DNA of 62,513 nt, from assembly GCA_034440515.1 (NCBI GenBank), contig JAWXCF010000089.1:1-62513 (forward strand), given 5' to 3'. Below are positions 36,294-44,378 of the stretch, in pieces (positions within the stretch are counted from its first letter, which is position 1; each line of letters opens with the position of its first letter). A program made the translations under genes and the position numbers. The notes under the pieces were generated by a model that saw only the letters and a program-made list of their open reading frames with translations, was not told the origin of the DNA and searched no databases. The stretch is from JAWXCF01 sp034440515. GTDB taxonomy: Bacteria; Bacteroidota; Bacteroidia; CAILMK01.

Positions 36294-37957
36294 ATCTTTA
36301 TGAATTTGTTGACGTAAAAATCATTTAATGATTTGATAGTTATTGTATAACTGCCTTGTCTTAAATGACGAATGTCAATTTGATTTTTATTAATTAACGT
36401 GAAGTTTTCTAGTCTATTACCTTGCATATCCATAATTTCAACTTGATAGCTTACTAGACTTTTCAGCCCAGAAATATTTAGCACTTCATTACAAGGATTT
36501 GGGTAAAGTTGATATTTTAGTTTTCCAAACGGAGTCTTTGTTACACTAAGGGGATTGTTATAGTTAGCTATCAACATATTGTTTTCACCAAAAGCCCTTT
36601 GCTCAATGTTGCAGAACGTGTCAATATATGACGCTGGTGAAAACATAGATAATTGATTATCAATATTCATTGCAAATGAAAATGGAATACCTTTAGGTCT
36701 TGCTTTATTGGTGGTTTTATCAAATCCTAAAACTTTCCAATTTTGATCGAAAATAATCGCTAACAGTGTGTCTGAATTATCAATTACAGTAGCTAAATAG
36801 TATTTTTTTGTGCGTTTATCCCAAGTTAAATTAAATCTAGATTCTGTAGTTGTGAAGAATTTCTTTGTAAATCCTTCATTAAAACTCAATAATTTAGCAT
36901 TTAAGTCTGTGCGTAATTGAAAATAATATACTTTATTGTCTGCTACTTCATTTGGCTTAGAATATCCAATACCTGACAATAGAAGTTCATTGCCAGATCG
37001 CCTTATGTCTAATGGGTTAAGCAATGCAGAGAGTATTGACAAAGTATTCGCACTATCCACAGAGCCATTTATTGGATTAATAGGAATCAAGAATGTCCTA
37101 TTACCACCAAAGGATAACGTTCCTGGGAGAGTAAACTGATTATTTACTAAAGGATTACCAAAATAATGTCCTGTTATATAAATCTTGTTATTTGTATAAG
37201 TGGCAGTATTTGGGCTTTCAGATACTATTGTAGCAAGTACATTATTAAAATCTAAACCAGGCACAACTAAAAATTTAAAACTTGTATCTATTTCCAGTTT
37301 TTCATTAAACTTTAGCATATAAAGATTTTGTCTATTTTCAGTACCCTTTACAGTGTCTTTTGTATTAAAGGGGAGGATTTTATTAATAAAAGTGCCATAT
37401 AAATATAAAGTGTTACCATTTATAATTAATGCTCTAGGGATATCTTGTTTATCAAATGTCTTGAAATCAATGTATTTTTTTAATTTACCAGTTTTAGAGT
37501 CTGCGGATAAAACGTATTGATGTAATCCTGGGTTTTTTACTATTATGTCAGTATCACCATACTTGAAGATAGTACAGGAGTCACGACCTGAAATAATCAA
37601 CTCCTCAGTTTTATAATTATATTGAATTACATTAAATTCAACGCGACCTTTATCCGATGTAAGGATTTTGGTAAATTTAATTTTACCTGCCTTATCGAAA
37701 CCAGCTAAAAAGGAATATTCATTAAATGTACTGTTATCAAATAATAAAGAATCAATCCCAAATTTTGTAAATGACGATTCTCTAGCTGCATAATACCATT
37801 CACCACGAATAGAATCATAAGTTACCAAATGCCTAGAGTTTCCAGAATTTTTTATAGAATGGTACCTGACTTGGCTGTAATCTGGCCATTGAGCAAAAGC
37901 GTTTACTGCTCCTAGTAAAAGGCAAGTAAATAGGAAAAATGTAAGTAGTTGTCTCAA
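36290..37957 (-). CDS. Exported protein with type IX secretion C-terminal sorting domain (type A)
   Basis: The signal peptide MRQLLTFFLFTCLLLGAVNA (then FAQ) is clean when translation starts at TTG 37957; the longer GTG start at 38035 would invade mtnA by 62 nt. The middle (about residues 30-470) is beta-rich and may be a propeller-like surface protein. The C-terminus (about 480-555) is a T9SS type A sorting domain: YQLYPNPCNEVLNISGL, then a strand-turn-strand pattern ending GSYTITIKSL and KFIKI. Such proteins are carried to the cell surface. Converges with the MMPL gene (4-nt overlap). Confidence 0.82.
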   Translation of the reverse strand: MRQLLTFFLFTCLLLGAVNAFAQWPDYSQVRYHSIKNSGNSRHLVTYDSIRGEWYYAARESSFTKFGIDSLLFDNSTFNEYSFLAGFDKAGKIKFTKILTSDKGRVEFNVIQYNYKTEELIISGRDSCTIFKYGDTDIIVKNPGLHQYVLSADSKTGKLKKYIDFKTFDKQDIPRALIINGNTLYLYGTFINKILPFNTKDTVKGTENRQNLYMLKFNEKLEIDTSFKFLVVPGLDFNNVLATIVSESPNTATYTNNKIYITGHYFGNPLVNNQFTLPGTLSFGGNRTFLIPINPINGSVDSANTLSILSALLNPLDIRRSGNELLLSGIGYSKPNEVADNKVYYFQLRTDLNAKLLSFNEGFTKKFFTTTESRFNLTWDKRTKKYYLATVIDNSDTLLAIIFDQNWKVLGFDKTTNKARPKGIPFSFAMNIDNQLSMFSPASYIDTFCNIEQRAFGENNMLIANYNNPLSVTKTPFGKLKYQLYPNPCNEVLNISGLKSLVSYQVEIMDMQGNRLENFTLINKNQIDIRHLRQGSYTITIKSLNDFYVNKFIKI

Positions 37958-37973
37958 AACGTTTTGTATAAAT

Positions 37974-39101
37974 TTATGCTGAAATATGACTAAACTCAGG
38001 ATATAATGAAAGTAATGATTCTTCGCTTGCTTCACAGATTCCCCTATCTGTAATTAATCCTGTAATTAACCGTGCAGGGGTTACGTCAAAGCCGTAATTT
38101 GCTGCAGGGCTACTCTCTGGTGTTAGTTGTACCGTTTGTAATTGCCCTTGATAATACCCTTGAATGTATTTTACTTCGTTTTGATCCCTTTCCTCTATTG
38201 GAATTTCTAAAAGACCGTCGTTCATAGTCCAATCTATAGTCGTGCTGGGCAGTGCAACATAAAAAGGCACATCGTTATCTTTTGCAGCTAAGGCCTTTAA
38301 GTATGTCCCTATTTTATTGGCAACATCGCCTTGTCTTGTTGTTCTGTCAGTGCCAACTATTACCATATCCACCATACCGTGCTGCATTAAGTGACCCCCC
38401 GTGTTGTCAACTATTACTGTATGGGGAACACCCCGTTGGCTAAGTTCCCAAGCAGTTAAGTTAAAGCCTTGATTTCTAGGTCTGGTCTCATCTACCCATA
38501 CGTGAATAGGCAATCCTTGATCGTGTGCTAAATAAATTGGTGCTGTTGCAGTGCCCCAATCTACACAACCTAACCAACCTGCATTGCAATGTGTCAGTAT
38601 GTTAACAGGTTCGTTATATGTCTTTTTTAATAATAATTCTTTAATAATTGTCAATCCATTTTGACCGATTTTAAAGCAAGTTTCTATATCCTCATCAGCT
38701 ATTCTTATAGCGGTATTTAGTGCAACATCAATTTTATCTTCTACATTATTTGCCTTTGCTAATGCTGATTGTACTTGCTCAATTGCCCACTGTAAATTTA
38801 CTGCTGTCGGTCTGCTGCTTAATAATATTTCAGCTGCATTATGTATGTATCCATCAAATGCACCTACTGAATGCTTAGGTGCGTGCAAACTGGCTAAATA
38901 CAAACCAAAGGCTGCTGTTACACCTATTAAAGGTGCACCTCTCACTATCATATCTTTTATGGCAGATTCAGCCTCAGAAAAAGTAGTTAAATCTCTAATA
39001 ATTAACTCGTGCGGCAAGTGTCTTTGATCAATTACTTGCACTACGTGTTTATTATCGGGTTTTAGCCAAATGGTTCTATAGTGAGAATTGTTAATTTGCA
39101 T
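37974..39101 (-). CDS. mtnA: S-methyl-5-thioribose-1-phosphate isomerase
   Basis: An eIF2B-like aldose isomerase of methionine salvage, converting MTR-1-P to MTRu-1-P. At 375 residues it has the family signature RGAPLIGVTAAFG (54-66), catalytic Cys172 in LTHCNAGWLG, Asp252 in IVGTDR and NKIGTY (263-268). No other salvage gene (mtnK, mtnB, mtnC) is close, so it may act in a shared or partial pathway. ATG start, -7-like box 32 nt upstream at 39133-39140. The downstream T9SS gene follows after 17 nt and may be co-transcribed, though no functional link is apparent. Confidence 0.93.
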   Translation of the reverse strand: MQINNSHYRTIWLKPDNKHVVQVIDQRHLPHELIIRDLTTFSEAESAIKDMIVRGAPLIGVTAAFGLYLASLHAPKHSVGAFDGYIHNAAEILLSSRPTAVNLQWAIEQVQSALAKANNVEDKIDVALNTAIRIADEDIETCFKIGQNGLTIIKELLLKKTYNEPVNILTHCNAGWLGCVDWGTATAPIYLAHDQGLPIHVWVDETRPRNQGFNLTAWELSQRGVPHTVIVDNTGGHLMQHGMVDMVIVGTDRTTRQGDVANKIGTYLKALAAKDNDVPFYVALPSTTIDWTMNDGLLEIPIEERDQNEVKYIQGYYQGQLQTVQLTPESSPAANYGFDVTPARLITGLITDRGICEASEESLLSLYPEFSHISA

Positions 39102-39132
39102 TGGGAAGTTATAATAGTAGTCTAATTCTTAA

Positions 39133-39140
39133 CAAAGATA
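39133..39140 (-). promoter_or_regulatory. Putative -7 box (TATCTTTG on minus strand)
   Basis: Matches TAnnTTTG, 31 nt upstream of mtnA. Confidence 0.4.
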
Positions 39141-39177
39141 ATTAGGTAATAATCTACTGGTAATATAAAATAAAAAA

Positions 39178-39204
39178 GCCTGAAATCCGAAAAGGAAATC
39201 AGGC
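39178..39204 (-). terminator. Terminator of the yceI-doxX-marR operon
   Basis: GCCTGA/TCAGGC outer stem plus a TCC/GGA inner stem, with two mismatches between. On the minus strand a T-run follows (A-run 39172-39177 on the plus strand). Confidence 0.7.
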
Positions 39205-39287
39205 GTACAACAAAATAGAGAAACTGACATCCTCACTAGGATATCAACTACACAAAAAACACGAAAACATAAGTAAGATGTTTTACA

Positions 39288-39776
39288 TTATAGCAAGGTT
39301 GCATCTATCGTAAAGTATATTTTAGAGTCTCTTAGTTTATCTAATAAATTGCTTAAACTGGCTACTTCTTTTTCTGTCAAAGAAAGCTCAACTGGCATTC
39401 CATTTTTATTCTTTTCGTCTATAGAGTCAAGTACTTTTTTACCCTCCTCAGTTATTAGCACTTCTACCAAACGCCTATCTTCATCACAACGTTCACGCTC
39501 TACATAGCCCTTTGCACGGAGTCGCTCAACTATTCTGCTGGCATCACAACCTTTATCAATCATTCTTTCTTTAATAAGGATAATGCTGCTAGGTTTTGGA
39601 TATTGACCCTTAAGTATTTTTAAAATATTGAATTGTTGTAAAGTAATGTCATACGATTCTAAAGCCCCTTTTTGTAACTCTTGAAACCAGAAGTAGGTGT
39701 ATGATACATTTACAGCAAGTTTAATAAAAGGACTGGCAAAAGGTTTTGTTTGCTTTATTTCATCTTCAATTTTCAT
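39288..39776 (-). CDS. MarR-family transcriptional regulator
   Basis: A 162-residue winged-helix repressor. The MarR fold is visible: helices FIKLAVNVSYTYFWFQELQK, the DNA-recognition region around PSSIILIKERMIDKGCDASR (about residues 62-81) and the wing RERCDEDRRLVEVLITEEGKK, with the 'DRR' pair typical of MarR proteins. Last gene of the yceI-doxX-marR unit (doxX stop lies 1 nt from its start). The 28-bp palindrome at 40901-40928 ahead of yceI is a natural candidate for its operator. A Cys in the recognition helix segment (near residue 77) could be a redox-sensing residue. Confidence 0.9.
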   Translation of the reverse strand: MKIEDEIKQTKPFASPFIKLAVNVSYTYFWFQELQKGALESYDITLQQFNILKILKGQYPKPSSIILIKERMIDKGCDASRIVERLRAKGYVERERCDEDRRLVEVLITEEGKKVLDSIDEKNKNGMPVELSLTEKEVASLSNLLDKLRDSKIYFTIDATLL

Positions 39777-40232
39777 CTATAACAATTTTTTATTCTTATT
39801 AGTCAATTTTTGTATTTGATAGTCTAAACTAAATTTCCCTGGGCCTATTAGTAAAAGTGACAAAAATAATATTCCTAACTCTATACTATGACTAGCATCC
39901 ATTAGATGACTTTCACTAGGTTCTAATTCATTATTAAAATGCATAACTGCGGCAAAAACCATAGTTAGTAGCAGTAATAAGTTTGCAGGTCTGTAAAGAA
40001 GGCCAAGCATCAACAATATACCTCCACCAAATTCAGCAAATGATGCCATAAAACCCCAAAAGGCGAAGCCAGCACTCATACCAATGTTCTCCATCACAGA
40101 CCCTAGTTTCACCCATTTCTCAGATCCACCACTTATTTTAGGCATACCGTGCATTAGCATCATAAAACCTATACCTAGGCGTAGTACCAACAAACCTGTG
40201 TTTCTATATTTATCCCAGTTGTTTAGTATCAT
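39777..40232 (-). CDS. DoxX-family membrane protein
   Basis: A 151-residue protein with four hydrophobic segments (about 12-32, 50-75, 77-95 and 110-130), including LRLGIGFMMLMHGMPKI and AEFGGGILLMLGLLYRPANLLLL, typical of DoxX/SURF4. Related proteins modulate thiol or redox status in the membrane. It lies between yceI and marR in one operon, a grouping often seen in Bacteroidota. The stop is adjacent to the marR start. Confidence 0.88.
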   Translation of the reverse strand: MILNNWDKYRNTGLLVLRLGIGFMMLMHGMPKISGGSEKWVKLGSVMENIGMSAGFAFWGFMASFAEFGGGILLMLGLLYRPANLLLLLTMVFAAVMHFNNELEPSESHLMDASHSIELGILFLSLLLIGPGKFSLDYQIQKLTNKNKKLL

Positions 40233-40306
40233 CTTAAATGTAAAATTATTAAAAATGCCGACAATCGTGTTGAGTCAAATTGCCGGCATTAACTATTTGA
40301 ACTTAA

Positions 40307-40858
40307 TTATTTGGCTAGTGGACGTACAAACTCAAGGTTTGCGTCTAGCTTAACTTCTTTACTTACTATTGCTCCACCGCTATCTAATAGTGAATTCCAA
40401 TTAAGACCATAGTCTAAGCGATTGAATTCTCCTTTTAACTCAAAGCCAGTACGTTCCATTCCAAAAGGATCGTTAGTTACGCCTATGTTTTCAACTTTAA
40501 ACTCTTGTGGTAGTGTTACACCTCTTACAGTCATATCACCTTTAAGAGTGTAATTTGTTTCATCAATTTTATGCAAGTGTGCATTGTTGATTGTAATATA
40601 TGGGTTGTTATCTGCGTCAAAGAAATCTGGACTTTTCAAATGCCCATCTCTATCTGCATTGCCAGTAGTGATGCTGCTCACTGGGATTTTGACATCAACT
40701 AAGGCGCCATCCCAATTTTCACCCGTTGTTGTTGTTATTGTAGATTCAACTTCAGAGAAGTGACCTCTCACTTTACTTACCATCATATGACGAACTGTAA
40801 AGTCTAAATTGCTGTGACTTGCGTCTAATGACCAAGTATTGTTGCTTTGATTTTCCAT
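40307..40858 (-). CDS. YceI-family lipid/isoprenoid-binding protein
   Basis: A 183-residue YceI domain protein: the fold starts WSLDASHSNLDFTVRHMM (9-26), includes GHFSEVESTI, the DVKIPVSSITTGNADRDGHL and SPDFFDADNNPYI strands, then VRGVTLPQEFKVENIG. No signal peptide or lipobox is visible, so it is cytoplasmic here, like some YceI proteins. YceI folds bind long polyisoprenoid or amide ligands. First gene of yceI-doxX-marR, immediately downstream of a likely operator at 40901-40928. Confidence 0.92.
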   Translation of the reverse strand: MENQSNNTWSLDASHSNLDFTVRHMMVSKVRGHFSEVESTITTTTGENWDGALVDVKIPVSSITTGNADRDGHLKSPDFFDADNNPYITINNAHLHKIDETNYTLKGDMTVRGVTLPQEFKVENIGVTNDPFGMERTGFELKGEFNRLDYGLNWNSLLDSGGAIVSKEVKLDANLEFVRPLAK

Positions 40859-40900
40859 AGTAAATTGCCTAATGTTTTAAATGAGTAAAAGTAATTTAAT

Positions 40901-40928
40901 AACAATTAACGTTATAACATCAATTGTT
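40901..40928. promoter_or_regulatory. 28-bp palindrome, candidate MarR operator at the yceI promoter
   Basis: AACAATT (40901-40907) and AATTGTT (40922-40928) flank GTTATAAC (40911-40918); the whole is symmetric about 40914/40915 with two mismatches per half. It sits 42 nt upstream of the yceI start. MarR proteins typically bind such dyads over the promoter. Symmetry seen, ownership inferred. Confidence 0.6.
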
Positions 40929-40980
40929 TAAACACAAATCAAGCCAAAAGGCTCATTTTAAAAATAAATGTTAAATATCT

Positions 40981-41895
40981 CTATTTGCCTTCGTTTAAGA
41001 TTAGGGGCGTTCTGCTGTTACCCATTATGATAACTTTACTATTGGGTGATGTTGCTATTTCTTTTTGAGCCTTAATCTGCTCATATTGCAATTGTTTGTC
41101 AGTAAGATTTAAACTTATTATTTTTTGATAATCGGCTATACCTTGTGCCTCTACACGTTTTCTGTCAGCTTCTTGTCGCTCTTTTTGTAATACGAATTGC
41201 ATTTTTTGCGATTCTTGCTCAGCATTTATTTTACCCTCAATGGTTTGGCGAACGCTAATAGGAAGCGTAATATTTCTAACCAGTAATTGCTGTAACATTA
41301 TCCCTCTTTTTTTAAAGTCAACCTCTATGTCTTTAAATATCCTGTTTTGAAATTCATCTCTTTTTCTGCTGTATAAACTTATAGCGTCGTAGTAGACAGC
41401 GTTGTCTCTTACTTTGGTACGGCTAACAGGTCTCACTATTTTATTATTATAGTCTGTCCCAAGTTCTTGCAAAATTCTAGGGGCAAAACTAGGAATGACT
41501 TGATAAATAATGGTTAAGTCTAACTCTACCTCAAGCCCATCAGCAGTTAAAACTCTAATGGCATCATCTCCTGTTTTTTCACCCTCGTCGTGCACACCAC
41601 TCATAGTATAGTTTTGCGCTTTTACATTGAAATGGACCACATCTGCTAGGGGATTTATTAGGTGCAAGCCATTGTCTATTTGATCACTACTTACGCTACC
41701 GAATAGTACGATAACACCCACCTCACCTGGTTCAATTTGAACTGTTGATTTGACTAGAACACCCAAGGTAAATAACACCAAACCCAATATAATAAAGCTG
41801 CGTTTGGCATTTGGGTTTTTATACAAAAACTCTTTTGTTAAAAAGAATCTGATAGCTAAAATTGCCATCCCTATAATGATTAATATTACACCCAT
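40981..41895 (-). CDS. SPFH/prohibitin-family membrane protein
   Basis: A 304-residue SPFH domain protein: one or two N-terminal membrane segments (about 2-14 and 33-49), then the SPFH domain (about 51-230) with VQIEPGEVGVIVLFGSVS, NGLHLINPLADV, VLTADGLEVELDLTIIYQV and a helical C-terminus (KINAEQESQKMQF and EKQEADRKR-like region). Prohibitins assemble as rings and stabilise membrane proteases such as FtsH. Start ATG. A TATCTTTG -7 box is 23 nt upstream. The second gene upstream on this strand is crcB. Confidence 0.93.
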   Translation of the reverse strand: MGVILIIIGMAILAIRFFLTKEFLYKNPNAKRSFIILGLVLFTLGVLVKSTVQIEPGEVGVIVLFGSVSSDQIDNGLHLINPLADVVHFNVKAQNYTMSGVHDEGEKTGDDAIRVLTADGLEVELDLTIIYQVIPSFAPRILQELGTDYNNKIVRPVSRTKVRDNAVYYDAISLYSRKRDEFQNRIFKDIEVDFKKRGIMLQQLLVRNITLPISVRQTIEGKINAEQESQKMQFVLQKERQEADRKRVEAQGIADYQKIISLNLTDKQLQYEQIKAQKEIATSPNSKVIIMGNSRTPLILNEGK

Positions 41896-41917
41896 AAAAA
41901 ATTAAAATTACTGTAAT

Positions 41918-41925
41918 CAAAGATA
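41918..41925 (-). promoter_or_regulatory. Putative -7 box (TATCTTTG on minus strand)
   Basis: Matches TAnnTTTG, 22 nt upstream of the SPFH gene start, in the short gap before crcB. Confidence 0.4.
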
Positions 41926-41948
41926 ACTCAGTTGCGATAGAAACGTTA

Positions 41949-42326
41949 TTAATAATATCTATTGTACACTGCAATAGCAGATGCTGATGCCAAAAGTCCA
42001 AGGCTAATAGATAAGAATAAATAGAAAATGGCTAACATCATTGCCTTTACTTGTAATAGATTGACTAGTTCCAAAGACAAGGTGCTGAAAGTAGTGAAAC
42101 TACCACAAAAGCCAATGAGAGCAATTAGGCGAATCTTTTCTGAAAGCTGCCCTTGATTAAAAGCCGCAAACAATAATCCTGCTAAAAAGCAACCAATTAT
42201 ATTGATAATCAAAGTATTGATTTGGTTGTAATTTGGTACTAAGACAATAGTGCTAAGTAAATATCTAAATACACCCCCAACTGCACTGCCTAAGAACACC
42301 CAAAATATGTTTAGTAGCATTGTCAT
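41949..42326 (-). CDS. crcB: Fluoride exporter CrcB/Fluc
   Basis: A 125-residue four-helix fluoride channel subunit (dual-topology dimer). Signature residues: GGVFRYLLS (17-25, Arg21), NIIGCFLAG (42-50, Asn42) and GFCGSFTTFST (72-82), the pore-lining phenylalanine box. No fluoride riboswitch is visible upstream; the gap to the divergent msbA-like gene is 117 nt and contains a TACATTTG box (42335-42342) almost touching the start, so a leaderless transcript is possible. Confidence 0.95.
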   Translation of the reverse strand: MTMLLNIFWVFLGSAVGGVFRYLLSTIVLVPNYNQINTLIINIIGCFLAGLLFAAFNQGQLSEKIRLIALIGFCGSFTTFSTLSLELVNLLQVKAMMLAIFYLFLSISLGLLASASAIAVYNRYY

Positions 42327-42380
42327 ATTTTATTCAAATGTATAATTATTGGATAGATGTTATGGCACAAGGGTAAAATC

Positions 42381-42388
42381 TATCTTTG
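42381..42388 (+). promoter_or_regulatory. Putative -7 box (TATCTTTG)
   Basis: Matches TAnnTTTG, 55 nt upstream of the ABC exporter start. Confidence 0.45.
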
Positions 42389-42443
42389 TTATAGAATATA
42401 TTAGGTCTTTGTGAGACCTATGTCTGCATTGGAATTATATTAA

Positions 42444-44267
42444 ATGAAAACATATTGGCGTATTTTACGCTACGCTATACCTTATAAACGTCAAATAATA
42501 GCCTACCTACTGGCAACAATATTTAGTGTGGTATTCACTACTTTGACCTTTGTATTGATTCAGCCGCTGTTAGAGGTTTTGTTTGAGGAGAAGGGTAATT
42601 ACAATCAATCTGCATCTGGGTTGTTAGGTAGTTTAGACAACCTGATGGCATTTATTCAAAATACTGCAATGTCCATTAAGGCTGAGCATTCGCCTACCCA
42701 AGCACTATTGTTTGTAACTATTATCGTGGTGGTATGCAATCTACTTGGTAATGTATTTAAGTTTTTTAGTTCGTATTTTTTGGGAACATTACGTACAAAA
42801 ATTATTCAAGACATAAGGTCAGATTCGTATAATACTATGATTGGTAAAGATGTCGCATTTTTAGAAAACTCTAGAAAAGGAGATTTACTTACCAGATTAA
42901 CATCAGACATTACAGAGATTGAGTATGGTATCGTCGTTAGCCTTGAGGGTTTAATTCGAGACCCAATTACTATAATATACGTATTAGCCATAATGCTGTA
43001 TAAATCTTGGGAATTAACCTTATTCATATTTGCAATTTTGCCCGTATCAGCTTACTTTACAGGCAGAATTACAAAAAAATTAAAGAAGGAAGCCCAAGAA
43101 ACTCAGTCTATGTTGGGGCAATTGATGACTGTAGCAGAAGAAACAATAAGTGGCATTCGTGTCATTTTGGCATTTAATGCTATTAATTATCTTAAAAATA
43201 TATTCTATACCATAAATGCTAAACACAGCCATATAACTAGACGGCAGTGGCATAGACGAGCATTGGTTCCAATATTTAGCGAGAGTGCAATGGTACTGGT
43301 AGTTGGTTTGGTATTGTGGTTTGGTGGCAGACAGGTATTTAGCGGGCAATTGGGTAAAGGTGAATTTATAGCCTATTTGGGTTTGTTTTTTGTATTGAGC
43401 CGACCAGCAAAAAGTTTGGGGCAAGCTTTTTCTAATATATTTAAAGGGGTTGCTAGTGCAGATCGAGTATTTGCATTGATTGATAAGGCTAATCAAGTGG
43501 TAGATGAACCTGATGCTAAATCAATATCAACTTTTAATAAATCTATTCAAATACTAAATGTTGACTTTACCTACAGTACGGGTGAACAGGTAATAACTAA
43601 CCTAAGCGTAAACATACAAAAGGGGAAAACCTACGGTATAGTAGGAACCAGTGGCAGCGGAAAAAGTACCCTAGTCGAACTCATTATGCGTTTTTATGAC
43701 GTAGATAGCGGCAGTATCAAGATAGATAACCTAAATATAAAAGAGGTAAAACAAAGTGAATTGAGGCAACTAATGGGCGTAGTAACCCAAGACCCAGTTT
43801 TGGTAAATGATAGTTTTTACAACAACATTGTATTTGGTTTGCAAGGGGTAACTCCAGAACAAGTAACCGTTGCTGCAAAACTAGCCTATGCCCACGATTT
43901 CATTATGGAAAATGAAGCCGGATATAACACATTTGTAGGTGATAGAGGAGGACTACTAAGTGGAGGGCAGAGGCAAAGAATAAGCATAGCTAGGGCATTC
44001 CTACGTAAACCAGAAATATTGATATTGGACGAGGCGACAAGTGCCTTAGACAATGTAAGTGAAGCATTGGTACAGAAGTCTATTAAAGAAGTAATGCAGG
44101 GTAAGACGATAATCATTATTGCACACAGACTCAGCACCATTCACCACGCAGATGAAATATGGGTAATGCGAAAAGGTGAATTGGTAGAGAAGGGTACCCA
44201 CATTGAACTATTAGCATCGAACGGCATTTACCAAAATCTGCATCAAATGCAGGAGCACAGCAGATAG
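42444..44267 (+). CDS. ABC exporter, MsbA-like (lipid flippase type)
   Basis: A 607-residue half-transporter with fused membrane and ATPase domains. Six transmembrane helices occupy about 15-335. The nucleotide-binding domain has Walker A GTSGSGKST (about 399-407), signature LSGGQRQR (about 505-512), Walker B ILILDEATSALD (about 523-534) and the H-loop IAHRLST. The membrane part fits lipid A-core/lipid exporters of the MsbA type, so the substrate is probably a lipid, but drug export cannot be excluded. Monocistronic, ATG start. Confidence 0.93.
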   Translation: MKTYWRILRYAIPYKRQIIAYLLATIFSVVFTTLTFVLIQPLLEVLFEEKGNYNQSASGLLGSLDNLMAFIQNTAMSIKAEHSPTQALLFVTIIVVVCNLLGNVFKFFSSYFLGTLRTKIIQDIRSDSYNTMIGKDVAFLENSRKGDLLTRLTSDITEIEYGIVVSLEGLIRDPITIIYVLAIMLYKSWELTLFIFAILPVSAYFTGRITKKLKKEAQETQSMLGQLMTVAEETISGIRVILAFNAINYLKNIFYTINAKHSHITRRQWHRRALVPIFSESAMVLVVGLVLWFGGRQVFSGQLGKGEFIAYLGLFFVLSRPAKSLGQAFSNIFKGVASADRVFALIDKANQVVDEPDAKSISTFNKSIQILNVDFTYSTGEQVITNLSVNIQKGKTYGIVGTSGSGKSTLVELIMRFYDVDSGSIKIDNLNIKEVKQSELRQLMGVVTQDPVLVNDSFYNNIVFGLQGVTPEQVTVAAKLAYAHDFIMENEAGYNTFVGDRGGLLSGGQRQRISIARAFLRKPEILILDEATSALDNVSEALVQKSIKEVMQGKTIIIIAHRLSTIHHADEIWVMRKGELVEKGTHIELLASNGIYQNLHQMQEHSR

Positions 44268-44322
44268 TTATTTTGGAACAGCTAAATATCATTTAATCGA
44301 TACTTTGTGTTGACTTTGTCTT

Positions 44323-44330
44323 TATATTTG
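44323..44330 (+). promoter_or_regulatory. Putative -7 box (TATATTTG)
   Basis: Matches TAnnTTTG, 48 nt upstream of the GH51-like gene; TTTG elements occur further up (44304-44307). Confidence 0.45.
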
Positions 44331-44378
44331 ATAGTGAGGTATCTATTATTGATATAAGTAATTGAAAGCTACTGCACA

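Noticed and set aside
42327..42443. Fluoride riboswitch for crcB
   Set aside because: No crcB-motif pseudoknot pattern is visible in the 117-nt gap.
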